From positions 1-51,165 of the IMG/VR virus record IMGVR_UViG_3300046369_000533: a stretch of 51,165 bases of DNA; one strand, written 5' to 3'. Made by a program: the position numbers and the translations under genes. This DNA comes from a virus. The notes below the pieces were generated by a model that worked only from the letters and a program-made list of their open reading frames with translations, was not told the DNA's origin and did not search any database. Below are positions 16,254-24,156 of this stretch, in pieces (within the stretch, counting starts at the first letter, position 1; every line of letters begins with the position of its first letter).

Positions 16254-17291
16254 ATGCTAAAGAGTTTCTTTTGGACTCCATCACAATTTCTATATGCTTG
16301 GCTAATGCTGGCTTGGCTATTATTCATTGGATGGTACAACGTTCAAATTCTAGTTTATTATAACGCATGGAACCGTGAGTTTTATGACGCTATACAAACA
16401 CTACAAGAGGCAAGATTTTGGGAACTATTCTGGAGTTTCAATCCAGTTAGACTATGGGAGTTTATCACGTTCAGTATGGACGAAACAACCACTGTTCCCA
16501 GTTTCTTAGAAATACTTCTTATCTATGTACCAATGGCAACATATGCTACATGGCAAACACAACGATTTACATTTCGTTGGAGAGAAGCAAATACACACTA
16601 CTATCTAAAGCGGTGGGAATCTTCCACAGCAAAGATTGAAGGTGGTTCACAGCGTATTCAAGAGGATCTAATGATCTTTGGTAAAACCCTACAATCACTA
16701 TTCACTGGTTTTGTCAATAAGATTTTCATTCTTGCTGCATTCTTACCTGTATTATGGACATTAAGTGAAGGTCTACCAGTTTGGAATGGTCAAATTATTC
16801 CTGGCTTTCTAGTTTGGGCTGCACTTATAATGAGTATAGGTGGAACACTATTATCATTCTTGCTAGGTATTAAACTTCCAGGTTTGGAATATAAAAACCA
16901 AGTAGTAGAAGCAAAGTTTCGTAAAAAACTTGTTCATAGTGAAGATGATTTTAAAGAACGGTTATCAGAAGACTTGTTCCCAATGTTTGCATCAATCAAA
17001 CGTAACTACTATCGCCTATTCAACTACTATATGGGCTTTGGTATATGGCAAACTGGATTTTCATTACTAGCAGGTAATGTTGCTATTGTAATATTAGCAC
17101 CAAGTTATTTTGCACAGTTGATTACATTTGGTGTTCTTATTCAGGTGCTAAATGCATTTGGCAGAGTAGAAGGTGCACTAACATTCTTTATCGATAGATG
17201 GACAACGATTGTTGATTTCCAATCTGTAATTAAACGATTAAGAGAGTTTAATAAAGTTCTTGATGAAGCAGATAATAACGCTACGTCCTAA
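16254..17291 (+). CDS. SbmA/BacA-like inner-membrane peptide transporter
   Basis: A 345-residue multi-span membrane protein that follows E. coli SbmA (406 aa) closely. Matching segments include LKSFFWTPSQF at the start, NREFYDAIQT, FRWREANTHYYLKRW, IEGGSQRIQEDLMIF, IKLPGLEYKNQVVEAKFRKKLV, IKRNYYRLFNYYM and WTTIVDFQSVIKRLREF. SbmA/BacA proteins are proton-driven importers of antimicrobial peptides, microcins and related compounds, without an ATPase domain of their own. The main difference is a shorter N-terminal region, where SbmA has about 60 more residues. An AGGAGG ribosome site precedes the ATG, and a strong terminator follows. A transporter of this kind in a lytic-type phage is unexpected. 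Confidence 0.93.
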   Translation: MLKSFFWTPSQFLYAWLMLAWLLFIGWYNVQILVYYNAWNREFYDAIQTLQEARFWELFWSFNPVRLWEFITFSMDETTTVPSFLEILLIYVPMATYATWQTQRFTFRWREANTHYYLKRWESSTAKIEGGSQRIQEDLMIFGKTLQSLFTGFVNKIFILAAFLPVLWTLSEGLPVWNGQIIPGFLVWAALIMSIGGTLLSFLLGIKLPGLEYKNQVVEAKFRKKLVHSEDDFKERLSEDLFPMFASIKRNYYRLFNYYMGFGIWQTGFSLLAGNVAIVILAPSYFAQLITFGVLIQVLNAFGRVEGALTFFIDRWTTIVDFQSVIKRLREFNKVLDEADNNATS

Positions 17292-17314
17292 TAGTAGTGT
17301 CAATATATCACATT

Positions 17315-17342
17315 AAAAAGCGTCTTTTAAGGCGCTTTTTTT
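17315..17342 (+). terminator. Intrinsic terminator after the SbmA-like gene
   Basis: AAAAAGCGTC, a six-base loop and GGCGCTTTTTTT form a stem with one G-T pair followed by a T-run. It ends the transcript coming from the protease and transporter genes. Confidence 0.9.
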
Positions 17343-17373
17343 ACGTTATATCAGTATATAATAGTTAAATTTA

Positions 17374-17381
17374 GATAAATA
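17374..17381 (+). promoter_or_regulatory. Possible T4-late-type promoter box
   Basis: GATAAATA lies 27 bases before ATG 17409 and just after the terminator, where a new transcript should start. TAAGGA follows as ribosome site. Confidence 0.42.
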
Positions 17382-17408
17382 TGTTTAACAAGTAAGGAAT
17401 AAAATATC

Positions 17409-17699
17409 ATGGCAAGACCTAAACCAACAATAATATTAGAGTATACAGACTCTAAAACATATAGAAGTGAACAAGTGTTAAAAGCGACTGCAATATATGC
17501 TGTATTTTATAAAGGCGAAGCAATAAACTTACGTTCACTTAATAGTTTAATTAACTTTCCTGGTCCTAAATATAAAAAGTGTTCATTCTCAAATCCAGGA
17601 CACGCTTACAATTTAGCAGAAAAATTAAATGATTTATTTAAATGCGATGATTTCGAAGTTTATTTACTAGATAAAGGACAAAAGTTATCACCCAAGTAA
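17409..17699 (+). CDS. Small basic protein of unknown function
   Basis: A 96-residue Lys-rich protein. KKCSFSNPGHAYNLAEKLNDLF near its middle looks like a structured core, but I recognise no family. It is the first gene after the SbmA terminator, with TAAGGA as ribosome site and a possible late promoter box upstream. The next gene starts 12 bases later. Confidence 0.65.
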   Translation: MARPKPTIILEYTDSKTYRSEQVLKATAIYAVFYKGEAINLRSLNSLINFPGPKYKKCSFSNPGHAYNLAEKLNDLFKCDDFEVYLLDKGQKLSPK

Positions 17700-17711
17700 C
17701 TTAAAATTAAA

Positions 17712-18074
17712 ATGACTAAAACTGAACTAATAAAGTATATCAATGCAAATACTAAAGGTAAATGTGCTGGGCGCAAAGAATATAAAACCAATGACCTTTT
17801 TATTAGCTCAAAAAGAGACCATATTAATTTTAGATTAACAACAATGGGCAAAGATATAATGTCTAAAAATTTCGATACATATACTATCAGATTAAAAACT
17901 GCATCCAAGATAGAAACCGGAACACAAATAATACAATTAGATAGGTATATGATCACACCATATTATCTGCGTCATGGAAAACTTATAGTTTTCGAAGAAT
18001 CATTGGCGGCAGAGTTTTTATTACTTGATAGCGATTTCGATTTATGGATCGAAAATAAAAAATACACACAATAA
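17712..18074 (+). CDS. Small protein of unknown function
   Basis: A 120-residue protein with alternating basic and hydrophobic segments and no motif I recognise. It probably shares a transcript with the 96-residue protein upstream. No strong ribosome site is seen, so translation may be coupled. A new sigma70-like promoter begins 12 bases after its stop. Confidence 0.62.
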   Translation: MTKTELIKYINANTKGKCAGRKEYKTNDLFISSKRDHINFRLTTMGKDIMSKNFDTYTIRLKTASKIETGTQIIQLDRYMITPYYLRHGKLIVFEESLAAEFLLLDSDFDLWIENKKYTQ

Positions 18075-18086
18075 TAAATATTCCTC

Positions 18087-18115
18087 TTGACATTCTAAAC
18101 GAATCACTATATAAA
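18087..18115 (+). promoter_or_regulatory. sigma70-like promoter with ACGAATCA block
   Basis: TTGACA at 18087-18092, 17-base spacer, TATAAA at 18110-18115. The spacer contains ACGAATCACT, shared with the promoter at 38262 and nearly with that at 38544. It drives the small gene at 18147. Confidence 0.8.
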
Positions 18116-18146
18116 GAATGTATAGACAGTAATAAAGGGATATGAT

Positions 18147-18455
18147 ATGTTTGTTGTTAAAACACAAATTCTTGAAAATTATGGTGCACATTCAGCCGAT
18201 GGCAAATTTTCGAATGGCAATGCTTACTGGAAAATGAAGGGCGGCAATGAATATATTGTGAACGATGTGGAACGTCCACAAGATGCTATGGCATTTATTG
18301 CTGCAAAATATATGGTAAACGATCTATATTGCAAAGAGTTTCCGTTAGAAGCAGTTACATGGAAAGAATGGCAAAACGAGTTAATGGATTTGGACGAAGG
18401 TTATCGTGCGTTTCTAGTAGAAAATGCAATTCCAGTATCACCTCTCCAGACTTAA
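18147..18455 (+). CDS. Small protein of unknown function
   Basis: A 102-residue protein with aromatic-rich segments (GNAYWKMKGGNEYIV, then DAMAFIAAKYM). I recognise no family. It stands alone between two promoters, so it is probably a single-gene unit. Its promoter belongs to the same near-duplicate set as those before the small genes at 38319 and 38606, which suggests shared timing, probably early, with those genes. Confidence 0.72.
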   Translation: MFVVKTQILENYGAHSADGKFSNGNAYWKMKGGNEYIVNDVERPQDAMAFIAAKYMVNDLYCKEFPLEAVTWKEWQNELMDLDEGYRAFLVENAIPVSPLQT

Positions 18456-18463
18456 AAAAGTTC

Positions 18464-18492
18464 TTGACAGTTCAATTCAACTACGCTATACT
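18464..18492 (+). promoter_or_regulatory. sigma70-like promoter before the MoxR ATPase gene
   Basis: TTGACA at 18464-18469, 17-base spacer, TATACT at 18487-18492. The downstream ATG is at 18525 after an AAAGAGA ribosome site. Confidence 0.78.
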
Positions 18493-18524
18493 ATAGTAGT
18501 AATCAACATAGAAAGAGAATCATA

Positions 18525-19652
18525 ATGGCACAAGTTTCAGCAGCAGATATGGATGTACGCCTAGTTCGCCCAAGTGATATTCGTGAAGAAGTCAATTATG
18601 CAATGAACCGTAAGCGTCCTGTCTTCATTTGGGGTCCTCCTGGTATCGGCAAATCTGAGATTGTCGACTCAATCACACAAGACCGTTCAGGTTATATGAT
18701 TGATATGCGGCTTGCACTCATGGAGCCCACTGACTTGCGTGGTATCCCAGTACCGAATATTGAAACAGGCTTGATGGAATGGCTTCCGCCTGCCGATCTC
18801 CCTACTCAAGAACTTGCGGATCAGTTTGAATGTATCACATTGTTTCTTGATGAAATGAATCAAGCACCGCAGTCTGTACAGGCAGCCGCTTATCAATTGA
18901 TCTTGAACCGTCGGCTCGGCAACTATCGTCTCCCTGATAATGTTCTAATCGTTGCTGCTGGCAACCGTGAAAGTGACCGTGGGGTTGCATACCGTATGCC
19001 TAGTGCACTTGCTAACCGTTTTGTTCACCTTGAAATGACAACTGATTTTGAAGATTGGCAGACTTGGGCACTTGAAAATAATATAGATGCAGAAGTTGTA
19101 GGCTATGTTACTGCAAACAAGATGGATCTTATGAACTTCGATCCACGAACTGCATCACGTGCATTTGCTACCCCACGTTCATGGTCGTTTGTTTCACAAA
19201 TGCTTCCACAGCCTGGTGAGGAAATAAGCACTAATCGGTTGCACGATTTAATTGCTGGCACAGTAGGTGACGGTATCGCTACTAAGTTTATGGCTCACCG
19301 TGCACTAACAGGTAAACTGCCCAATCCATCTGATATTCTGAATGGTACAGTTACTACACTATCACCGGAGGCACGTGAAATTTCTGCAATGTTCTCACTA
19401 ACTGCATCACTATGCTACGAGCTAAAAGATTTCTTAGACCGTAACGGCAAAGACAAAATGGACGAGTTGTATAAAATGGCTGACAACTTTTTTAACTTTA
19501 TGATGGATAATTTTGAAACAGAAATGACCGTACTTGGTGGGCGTACCGCTCTTAAGGTTTATAAACTACCACTTGAGCCGCGCAAAGTTCCTTGCATTGA
19601 AAAGTTTTTCAAAAAATATGGAAAACTAATTATTGATGCTCATAATAATTAA
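18525..19652 (+). CDS. MoxR-type AAA+ ATPase
   Basis: A 375-residue AAA+ ATPase. Walker A is GPPGIGKS at 37-44, Walker B is LFLDEMNQ at about 107-112, and the sensor region AAGNRESDRG with ALANRFVHLEM follows, as in MoxR proteins. These ATPases usually work with a von Willebrand A (VWA) protein as a remodelling chaperone pair, as RavA-ViaA does in E. coli. The next gene encodes exactly such a partner, though on a separate promoter after a terminator. No membrane segment is present. The phage target is unknown. Virion assembly or host complex remodelling are possibilities. Confidence 0.9.
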   Translation: MAQVSAADMDVRLVRPSDIREEVNYAMNRKRPVFIWGPPGIGKSEIVDSITQDRSGYMIDMRLALMEPTDLRGIPVPNIETGLMEWLPPADLPTQELADQFECITLFLDEMNQAPQSVQAAAYQLILNRRLGNYRLPDNVLIVAAGNRESDRGVAYRMPSALANRFVHLEMTTDFEDWQTWALENNIDAEVVGYVTANKMDLMNFDPRTASRAFATPRSWSFVSQMLPQPGEEISTNRLHDLIAGTVGDGIATKFMAHRALTGKLPNPSDILNGTVTTLSPEAREISAMFSLTASLCYELKDFLDRNGKDKMDELYKMADNFFNFMMDNFETEMTVLGGRTALKVYKLPLEPRKVPCIEKFFKKYGKLIIDAHNN

Positions 19653-19653
19653 T

Positions 19654-19681
19654 AAAAAAGGGCGCTTAGGCGCTCTTTTTT
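19654..19681 (+). terminator. Intrinsic terminator after the MoxR gene
   Basis: AAAAAAGGGCGC, loop TTAG, then GCGCTCTTTTTT: a GC-rich stem with one G-T pair, continued by A-T pairs and a T-run. The next promoter starts immediately after it. Confidence 0.9.
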
Positions 19682-19682
19682 C

Positions 19683-19711
19683 TTGACAATACAAATAGTA
19701 GATGTTATATT
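19683..19711 (+). promoter_or_regulatory. sigma70-like promoter before the VWA gene
   Basis: TTGACA at 19683-19688, 17-base spacer, TATATT at 19706-19711. It is directly next to the MoxR terminator, so the ATPase and its partner can be expressed at different levels. Confidence 0.78.
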
Positions 19712-19741
19712 AATATTGAAATAAACGAAAAGGTGTATCAT

Positions 19742-21082
19742 ATGCGAATCGAACCAGAAAAAATTACTACTGAAGAAGATTTCAATTCAGTATTTGATGA
19801 TTTGCTTAAAGAAAATGGCATTGAAGTTGATGAAAATTCAGAAGAACCGGTAGTATTTGAATACACTGATCAAGAAGTTAAAGAAATGATTGTCTCTGGT
19901 CGTGTTCGCTTGTTGATTAAACATCCTTTCTTTGGTACACTTGCTACACGTTTAAAACTAGTAGAAGCAGAATGGTGCCCAACAGCAGCAGTAGATGGTA
20001 AGCACTTCTATTATAACTCAGATTTCTTCCGTACAATGACACCGGAAGAGATTGACTTCATTGTTGGGCACGAGGTATTTCATTGTGTATATGATCATTG
20101 TGGTATCGGCAGTCGGTTGATGGACTTTGCAGATAATGAACGTGATGCAAAGTTGTGGAATATTGCTGCTGATTATAAAGTTAATCAAGCAACTGTAGAA
20201 GCAAAGATTGGCACAATGCCAAAGCAAGCACTATATGATCGTAAGTATTATAAATCATATACCGAAGAAATTTATCGTGACCTATTGCAACAACAGGAAG
20301 ACGGTAAAGATTTTAGCGATACTGATACACTTGATGAACATATGTTTGGTGATGGTGATGGTGAAGGTAGTGGCAATGGTGAAAATGATCCTACAGGTCG
20401 TAAGGCTCCTATCAAAATCACAAAAGAAGAAGCAAAAGAAATTAAAGACCAGATGAAACAGGCTGTATTGCAGGCTGCTCAAGCATCTGGTGCTGGCAAT
20501 CTTCCCGGCGATATCAAGCGCATGATTAAAGATATGACAGAACCTAAAATGGATTGGCGTGAATATATTAATCTAAGTATTCAAAGTTCACAAAAAGCAG
20601 ATTTCACATGGATGCGGCAATCTCGCAAATCACGTAGTATGGGTATCTATCTACCAGGTATGGATAATGAAGTTATGGTAGATGCTGCAATAGGCATTGA
20701 TGTATCTGGTTCTATATCTAAAGATATGATCCGTGACTTCTTGGGAGAAATTTATGGAATTATGCAACAATTCCAAGACTTTCGTTTGAAAATATGGACT
20801 TTCGATACACAAGTGTATGCTGAATCATTTAAAGAATTTACGCCTATGAATTCAGAAGAATTAAAAGAGTATGAAATTATTGGCTGCGGTGGCACTGACT
20901 TTGCGTGTAACTGGGACTTTATGGAAGAAAATCAAATTGAACCAGACAAGTTCATCATGTTTACTGATGGTGTTCCATTTGGTAGTTGGGGCAATTCAGC
21001 ATATTGCGATACTCTATTTGTTATTCATGGGTCAAAGCATATTGTCCCACCATTCGGCGAATATACGTATTACGAATCATAA
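19742..21082 (+). CDS. VWA-like and metallopeptidase-like domain protein, MoxR partner
   Basis: A 446-residue protein with two parts. The N-terminal half carries HEVFHCVYDH (about 110-119), a zinc-peptidase-like HExxH variant in which Glu and both His are kept. The C-terminal half is a VWA-like domain with the metal site DVSGS near 319 and an acidic, Gly-rich linker (GDGDGEGSGNGEND) between them. This arrangement matches the DUF2201 family (putative metallopeptidase plus VWA-like domain). With the MoxR ATPase upstream it forms a probable ATPase-adaptor pair. I chose ATG 19742, 8 bases after AAAAGG. A GTG at 19733 would overlap that site. Confidence 0.85.
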   Translation: MRIEPEKITTEEDFNSVFDDLLKENGIEVDENSEEPVVFEYTDQEVKEMIVSGRVRLLIKHPFFGTLATRLKLVEAEWCPTAAVDGKHFYYNSDFFRTMTPEEIDFIVGHEVFHCVYDHCGIGSRLMDFADNERDAKLWNIAADYKVNQATVEAKIGTMPKQALYDRKYYKSYTEEIYRDLLQQQEDGKDFSDTDTLDEHMFGDGDGEGSGNGENDPTGRKAPIKITKEEAKEIKDQMKQAVLQAAQASGAGNLPGDIKRMIKDMTEPKMDWREYINLSIQSSQKADFTWMRQSRKSRSMGIYLPGMDNEVMVDAAIGIDVSGSISKDMIRDFLGEIYGIMQQFQDFRLKIWTFDTQVYAESFKEFTPMNSEELKEYEIIGCGGTDFACNWDFMEENQIEPDKFIMFTDGVPFGSWGNSAYCDTLFVIHGSKHIVPPFGEYTYYES

Positions 21083-21093
21083 TAAAATACAAG

Positions 21094-21101
21094 TATAAAT
21101 A
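21094..21101 (+). promoter_or_regulatory. TATAAATA box 5 bases before an ATG
   Basis: An exact match to the T4 late promoter element, ending 5 bases before the HNH gene. By T4 spacing, transcription would start at the A of the ATG. The same spacing occurs at 41769 on the minus strand. Confidence 0.4.
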
Positions 21102-21106
21102 TAATT

Positions 21107-21646
21107 ATGAGTAATGATACACTATTATTAAATGCTAATGGCGCGCCACTAAGTGTGACGCCATTATCTACTTTATCTTGGCAAGAAAGCATAAAACTTA
21201 TCTGGTTAGATAAGATAAATGTTCTTGAATGGCATGATTGGACTGTGCATTCTGTTAATCACAGTATGCGCGTACCAAGTGTTATTTGTGTGAGAGAATA
21301 CATGCCACAAGCAGGCACAATTAATTTCTGTCGGGCAAATGTCTTTATACGTGATAGATATACTTGCCAGTATTGTTACAATACATTCAACAAGGCAGAT
21401 TTAACACTCGATCATATCTTACCAAGAAGTAAGGGCGGTAGGACTAATTGGCATAATATTGTAAGTGCGTGTAAAAAATGCAATCATAGTAAAGGAAATA
21501 ATTCAAATATTGTTCCCAAAGTTATGCCAGATAAACCAAATTTCTATCAAATGTATGGAAGTAAAAATTTTACATTAAACATAAAGCATGAAATTTGGTT
21601 AAAATACTTAAATTGGCCAGATGAATATGTTAATATGGTTGCATAA
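21107..21646 (+). CDS. HNH endonuclease
   Basis: A 179-residue protein with a complete HNH domain near its middle: YTCQYC (C87, C90), LTLDHILPRSKGG (D102, H103), N117 in NWHNIVS and ACKKCNHSKGN (C122, C125, H127). Two CxxC pairs hold zinc and the DH pair is catalytic. The N-terminal 80 residues (ESIKLIWLDKINVLEW) match a common extension of stand-alone HNH proteins. It could be a homing-type nuclease, a packaging nuclease or an attacker of host DNA. Position alone does not decide. There is no clear ribosome site ahead of the ATG, only the TATAAATA box. Confidence 0.9.
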   Translation: MSNDTLLLNANGAPLSVTPLSTLSWQESIKLIWLDKINVLEWHDWTVHSVNHSMRVPSVICVREYMPQAGTINFCRANVFIRDRYTCQYCYNTFNKADLTLDHILPRSKGGRTNWHNIVSACKKCNHSKGNNSNIVPKVMPDKPNFYQMYGSKNFTLNIKHEIWLKYLNWPDEYVNMVA

Positions 21647-21652
21647 AAACAC

Positions 21653-21681
21653 TTGACAACAATCACTTAATATAGTATAAT
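21653..21681 (+). promoter_or_regulatory. Perfect-consensus sigma70 promoter
   Basis: TTGACA at 21653-21658, exactly 17 bases, TATAAT at 21676-21681. It is the strongest plus-strand promoter in the window by sequence. The predicted transcript begins with the hairpin at 21687. Confidence 0.88.
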
Positions 21682-21686
21682 CGTAG

Positions 21687-21708
21687 TATGAATAAGAGTT
21701 TATTCATA
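21687..21708 (+). repeat. Hairpin at the predicted 5' end of the transcript
   Basis: TATGAATAA (21687-21695) and TTATTCATA (21700-21708) pair perfectly around GAGT. The expected transcription start, about 7 bases after the -10 box, falls at the base of the stem. Such 5' stems can protect mRNA from decay. Confidence 0.62.
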
Positions 21709-21745
21709 TTATATATAATAAATTGACAAATAGGAGAAACTTAAT

Positions 21746-22003
21746 ATGTCAGAAGAAACTCAAGCACCTGAAGTTGCTACAGAAGCACAAGCAGAAGTAC
21801 CAGCAGTTACAGTTAACGATCTTGTTAATGTATATGCTATTATTGATCTAGCATCAAAACGCGGCGCATTTCAAGCAGGTGAACTATCCGCAGTAGGCAA
21901 TACTGCAAATCGTGTTAAAGCATTCGTAGACCATGTACAAGCACAAAGTGCTGCAGCAGCGGAAGCAACAGGTGAGACTGAAACGCCTGAGGCAGCAGGT
22001 TAA
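21746..22003 (+). CDS. Small acidic Ala/Glu-rich protein, probably abundant
   Basis: An 85-residue acidic protein. A central segment (NDLVNVYAIIDLASKRGAFQ) is likely helical and ordered. Both ends are rich in Glu, Ala and Thr and probably flexible. No family is recognised. The perfect-consensus promoter, 5' hairpin and TAGGAGA ribosome site suggest high expression, so a structural or stoichiometric role is more likely than an enzyme. The next gene starts after 5 bases. Confidence 0.75.
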   Translation: MSEETQAPEVATEAQAEVPAVTVNDLVNVYAIIDLASKRGAFQAGELSAVGNTANRVKAFVDHVQAQSAAAAEATGETETPEAAG

Positions 22004-22008
22004 CAATC

Positions 22009-22656
22009 ATGGCAACTGCACCCTTTATAAAACACGTTGGTAGACATAAGGGAACAGGACAACGACTAAGTGTTGTTTTCATGTCTCTTCCAGATGATCC
22101 AAACAATGCTCTGGCAGTGTATAGTGATACATTGCCTGACCGTTATCACGATTCATATATGGAAGCAATTGAGTCAAATGAAGGCCAAACAACTAATAAT
22201 CTATATGAAGTACTTTCACGAAAAGTATTTTGGCACGGCAAGGTCATGCTAGATACACTTCATTCTGAAGGGCATCTTTCAAAGATTCCAACAGATCAGA
22301 TTATTATGACTCCAAATACACAGACAAATGTACCATTAAACGAAATCAATGATGCAATGAATTCTACAGAACAAGAATCAGTCGAAACTGTAGAACCACA
22401 AGAATCAAGAATTGATTCAAATGTTAAATTATCCAAAGATGATGAAAATAAACAAATTGCGTGGAATCTTTTGGTACAAGCAAACTTGTTGGCTGCAGAA
22501 GCAGAAGCAAAGAGACAGGAGGCATATAAGTATGATGCTAGCTTAATGCCGAAAACAAAAAAAGCAGCCAAGCCTAAGGCGAAAGCGCCAGTAGATACAT
22601 CTACAATTCCAGATGTTCCTAAGAAGCGCGGACGTCCAAGGAAGTCTGTAACATAA
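22009..22656 (+). CDS. Phage protein with C-terminal AT-hook-like motif
   Basis: A 215-residue protein. The N-terminal 100 residues look folded (HKGTGQRLSVVFMSLPDD, then VLSRKVFWHGKVMLDTLHSEGHL). The middle is Glu/Asn-rich and probably disordered. The tail is strongly basic, with Lys/Pro/Ala repeats ending in KKRGRPRKS, an AT-hook core (RGRP) that binds the minor groove of AT-rich DNA. DNA association in this AT-rich phage is therefore plausible. I recognise no enzyme family. It shares a transcript with the small acidic protein and overlaps the next gene by one base (TAATG). Confidence 0.75.
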   Translation: MATAPFIKHVGRHKGTGQRLSVVFMSLPDDPNNALAVYSDTLPDRYHDSYMEAIESNEGQTTNNLYEVLSRKVFWHGKVMLDTLHSEGHLSKIPTDQIIMTPNTQTNVPLNEINDAMNSTEQESVETVEPQESRIDSNVKLSKDDENKQIAWNLLVQANLLAAEAEAKRQEAYKYDASLMPKTKKAAKPKAKAPVDTSTIPDVPKKRGRPRKSVT

Positions 22657-22934
22657 TGTCTGTTAATAGTAAGCGTAGTAGCATTCTAAGTAGAATTGAG
22701 CAAGAACGTGTTCGCCAATATGATTTGGCGGGCAGTGAATATGATGCAAAAAACTCTCCAAATGATTGGATTGCAATAACATCATATTATTTGGCACAGG
22801 AAACTAAACGTGCAACTATGCTTACTCCCCCAAATTCTAAAGATTTTGAAAGGGAATTAGTAAAAGCGGCTGCAGTTATTTTGGCATCGCTTGAACATAT
22901 AGAAGTAATGAAAGAACGTGGGCATCTAAGTTAG
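22656..22934 (+). CDS. Small helical protein, possibly MazG/NTP-pyrophosphatase-like
   Basis: A 92-residue helical protein. The start ILSRIEQERVRQYDLAG, an Asp-Trp pair (NDWIAITSYYL) and the end LVKAAAVILASLEHIE resemble small phage proteins related to MazG-type nucleotide pyrophosphohydrolases. The four acidic metal ligands of active MazG are not clearly all present, so activity is doubtful. It lies just ahead of thymidylate synthase, which fits nucleotide metabolism. The family call is tentative, the gene itself is secure. Confidence 0.68.
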   Translation: MSVNSKRSSILSRIEQERVRQYDLAGSEYDAKNSPNDWIAITSYYLAQETKRATMLTPPNSKDFERELVKAAAVILASLEHIEVMKERGHLS

Positions 22935-22942
22935 GAAAATAT

Positions 22943-23257
22943 ATGGAATTTGATAGAGAAGGTGAATTTGATAGAATAATGGAGGAAGTTGTTCCAATTA
23001 GTATTCCATCTTCATTCATTACAGGTATCAAAGTCATAATGAAAAATGGTCACGAAGTCACACTAAATGGTGATGACCTATTGGCCCCATTGCCACTAAG
23101 TGGTGAGTTTAGTTGGGCAGACATGGCAAAGAACTTCGAAGCAATTGATGATGTTGAAATATTACTTGATATCCCAAACTTACGTGAAAGCGTAGTAAAA
23201 AGTGTAAAAGAAATTTTAAAACAACATTTTCAAAGCTATAAGGATGAAGAAAAGTAA
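22943..23257 (+). CDS. Phage protein of unknown function
   Basis: A 104-residue acidic protein with strand-rich pattern in the middle (FITGIKVIMKNGHEVTLNGDDL) and a helical end. No family recognised. AGGAAAA precedes the ATG. It is directly followed, without a gap, by thymidylate synthase and is part of the same transcript. Confidence 0.7.
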   Translation: MEFDREGEFDRIMEEVVPISIPSSFITGIKVIMKNGHEVTLNGDDLLAPLPLSGEFSWADMAKNFEAIDDVEILLDIPNLRESVVKSVKEILKQHFQSYKDEEK

Positions 23258-24127
23258 ATGGCAAACTATGAAGAAGATGAATACCTAGATTTACTACACA
23301 CAGTATTGAAGAATGGTGAACCGAAAAACAATGAACGTACTGGGGTAGGCACGCTATCTACATTCTTGAATACAAGCCGCTACAATCTCAGTAACAGTTT
23401 TCCACTACTAACTACAAAACGTGTGCCATTTAAATCAGTATTAAGTGAATTACTTTGGTTTCTTGAAGGATCACAAAATGAACGGAGACTTGCAGAAATT
23501 CATTATGGCAAACCTAGAACAGAACTAATAGGCAAAACTACTATATGGACTGCCAATGCTGACAATCAAGGTGTTGCATTGGGACATTATAATAGTGATA
23601 CTAATAAAGATTTAGGACCAGTATATGGAGTACAATGGAGAAACTTCAATGGCGTCGATCAAATCCAACAGTTAGTACAAGGATTAAAAAATAACCCACA
23701 ATCACGTAGGCATATTTTAAATTCTTGGAATGTTGGAGCATTAAATGAAATGGCATTACCGCCCTGTCATGTTATGTCGCAGTTCTATGTAAGTAATGAT
23801 GGGAAGTTAAGTTGCAGTTTATATCAACGTAGCGCAGACTTATTCTTGGGAGTTCCATTTAATATTGCAAGTTATTCATTATTAACATATATGCTTGCAC
23901 ACGTTTGTAAATACGATGTAGGCGAATTTATTCACATTATAGGTGATGGTCATATATATAATAATCATATAGAGGCGGTTGAGGAGCAACTACAGCGCCA
24001 TACAAGAGCCTTTCCTAAGTTAGTAATAAAACGTGATGTAAATTCAATATTTGATTTTAAAATGGATGATTTTGAAGTAGTAGGATATGATCCAGGTGAA
24101 ACTATTCGAGCACCAATGGCAGTTTAA
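23258..24127 (+). CDS. thyA: Thymidylate synthase
   Basis: A 289-residue ThyA-type enzyme that methylates dUMP to dTMP using methylenetetrahydrofolate. Conserved regions are complete: ERTGVGTLSTF near 27, LLTTKRVPFKSVLSELLWFLEG near 46-67, LGPVYGVQWRNF near 124, ALPPCHVMSQFYV with the catalytic Cys near 172, and QRSADLFLGVPFNIASY near 191-207. The end GETIRAPMAV fits ThyA. It provides thymidine for an AT-rich genome. It closes the plus-strand unit, and a bidirectional terminator separates it from the convergent radical SAM gene. Confidence 0.97.
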   Translation: MANYEEDEYLDLLHTVLKNGEPKNNERTGVGTLSTFLNTSRYNLSNSFPLLTTKRVPFKSVLSELLWFLEGSQNERRLAEIHYGKPRTELIGKTTIWTANADNQGVALGHYNSDTNKDLGPVYGVQWRNFNGVDQIQQLVQGLKNNPQSRRHILNSWNVGALNEMALPPCHVMSQFYVSNDGKLSCSLYQRSADLFLGVPFNIASYSLLTYMLAHVCKYDVGEFIHIIGDGHIYNNHIEAVEEQLQRHTRAFPKLVIKRDVNSIFDFKMDDFEVVGYDPGETIRAPMAV

Positions 24128-24131
24128 AAAG

Positions 24132-24156
24132 AAAAGCACCTTACGGTGCTTTTTTT
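24132..24156. terminator. Bidirectional intrinsic terminator
   Basis: AAAAGCACC, loop TTAC, GGTGCTTTTTTT. An A-run on the left and T-run on the right let the hairpin act in both directions. It lies between the convergent thyA and radical SAM genes and overlaps the end of the latter by two bases. Confidence 0.9.

Noticed and set aside
18073-18080. AATAAATA as a late promoter
   Set aside because: It deviates at the first base, lies just ahead of a good sigma70-like promoter and is too far from the start. It is common by chance in AT-rich DNA.
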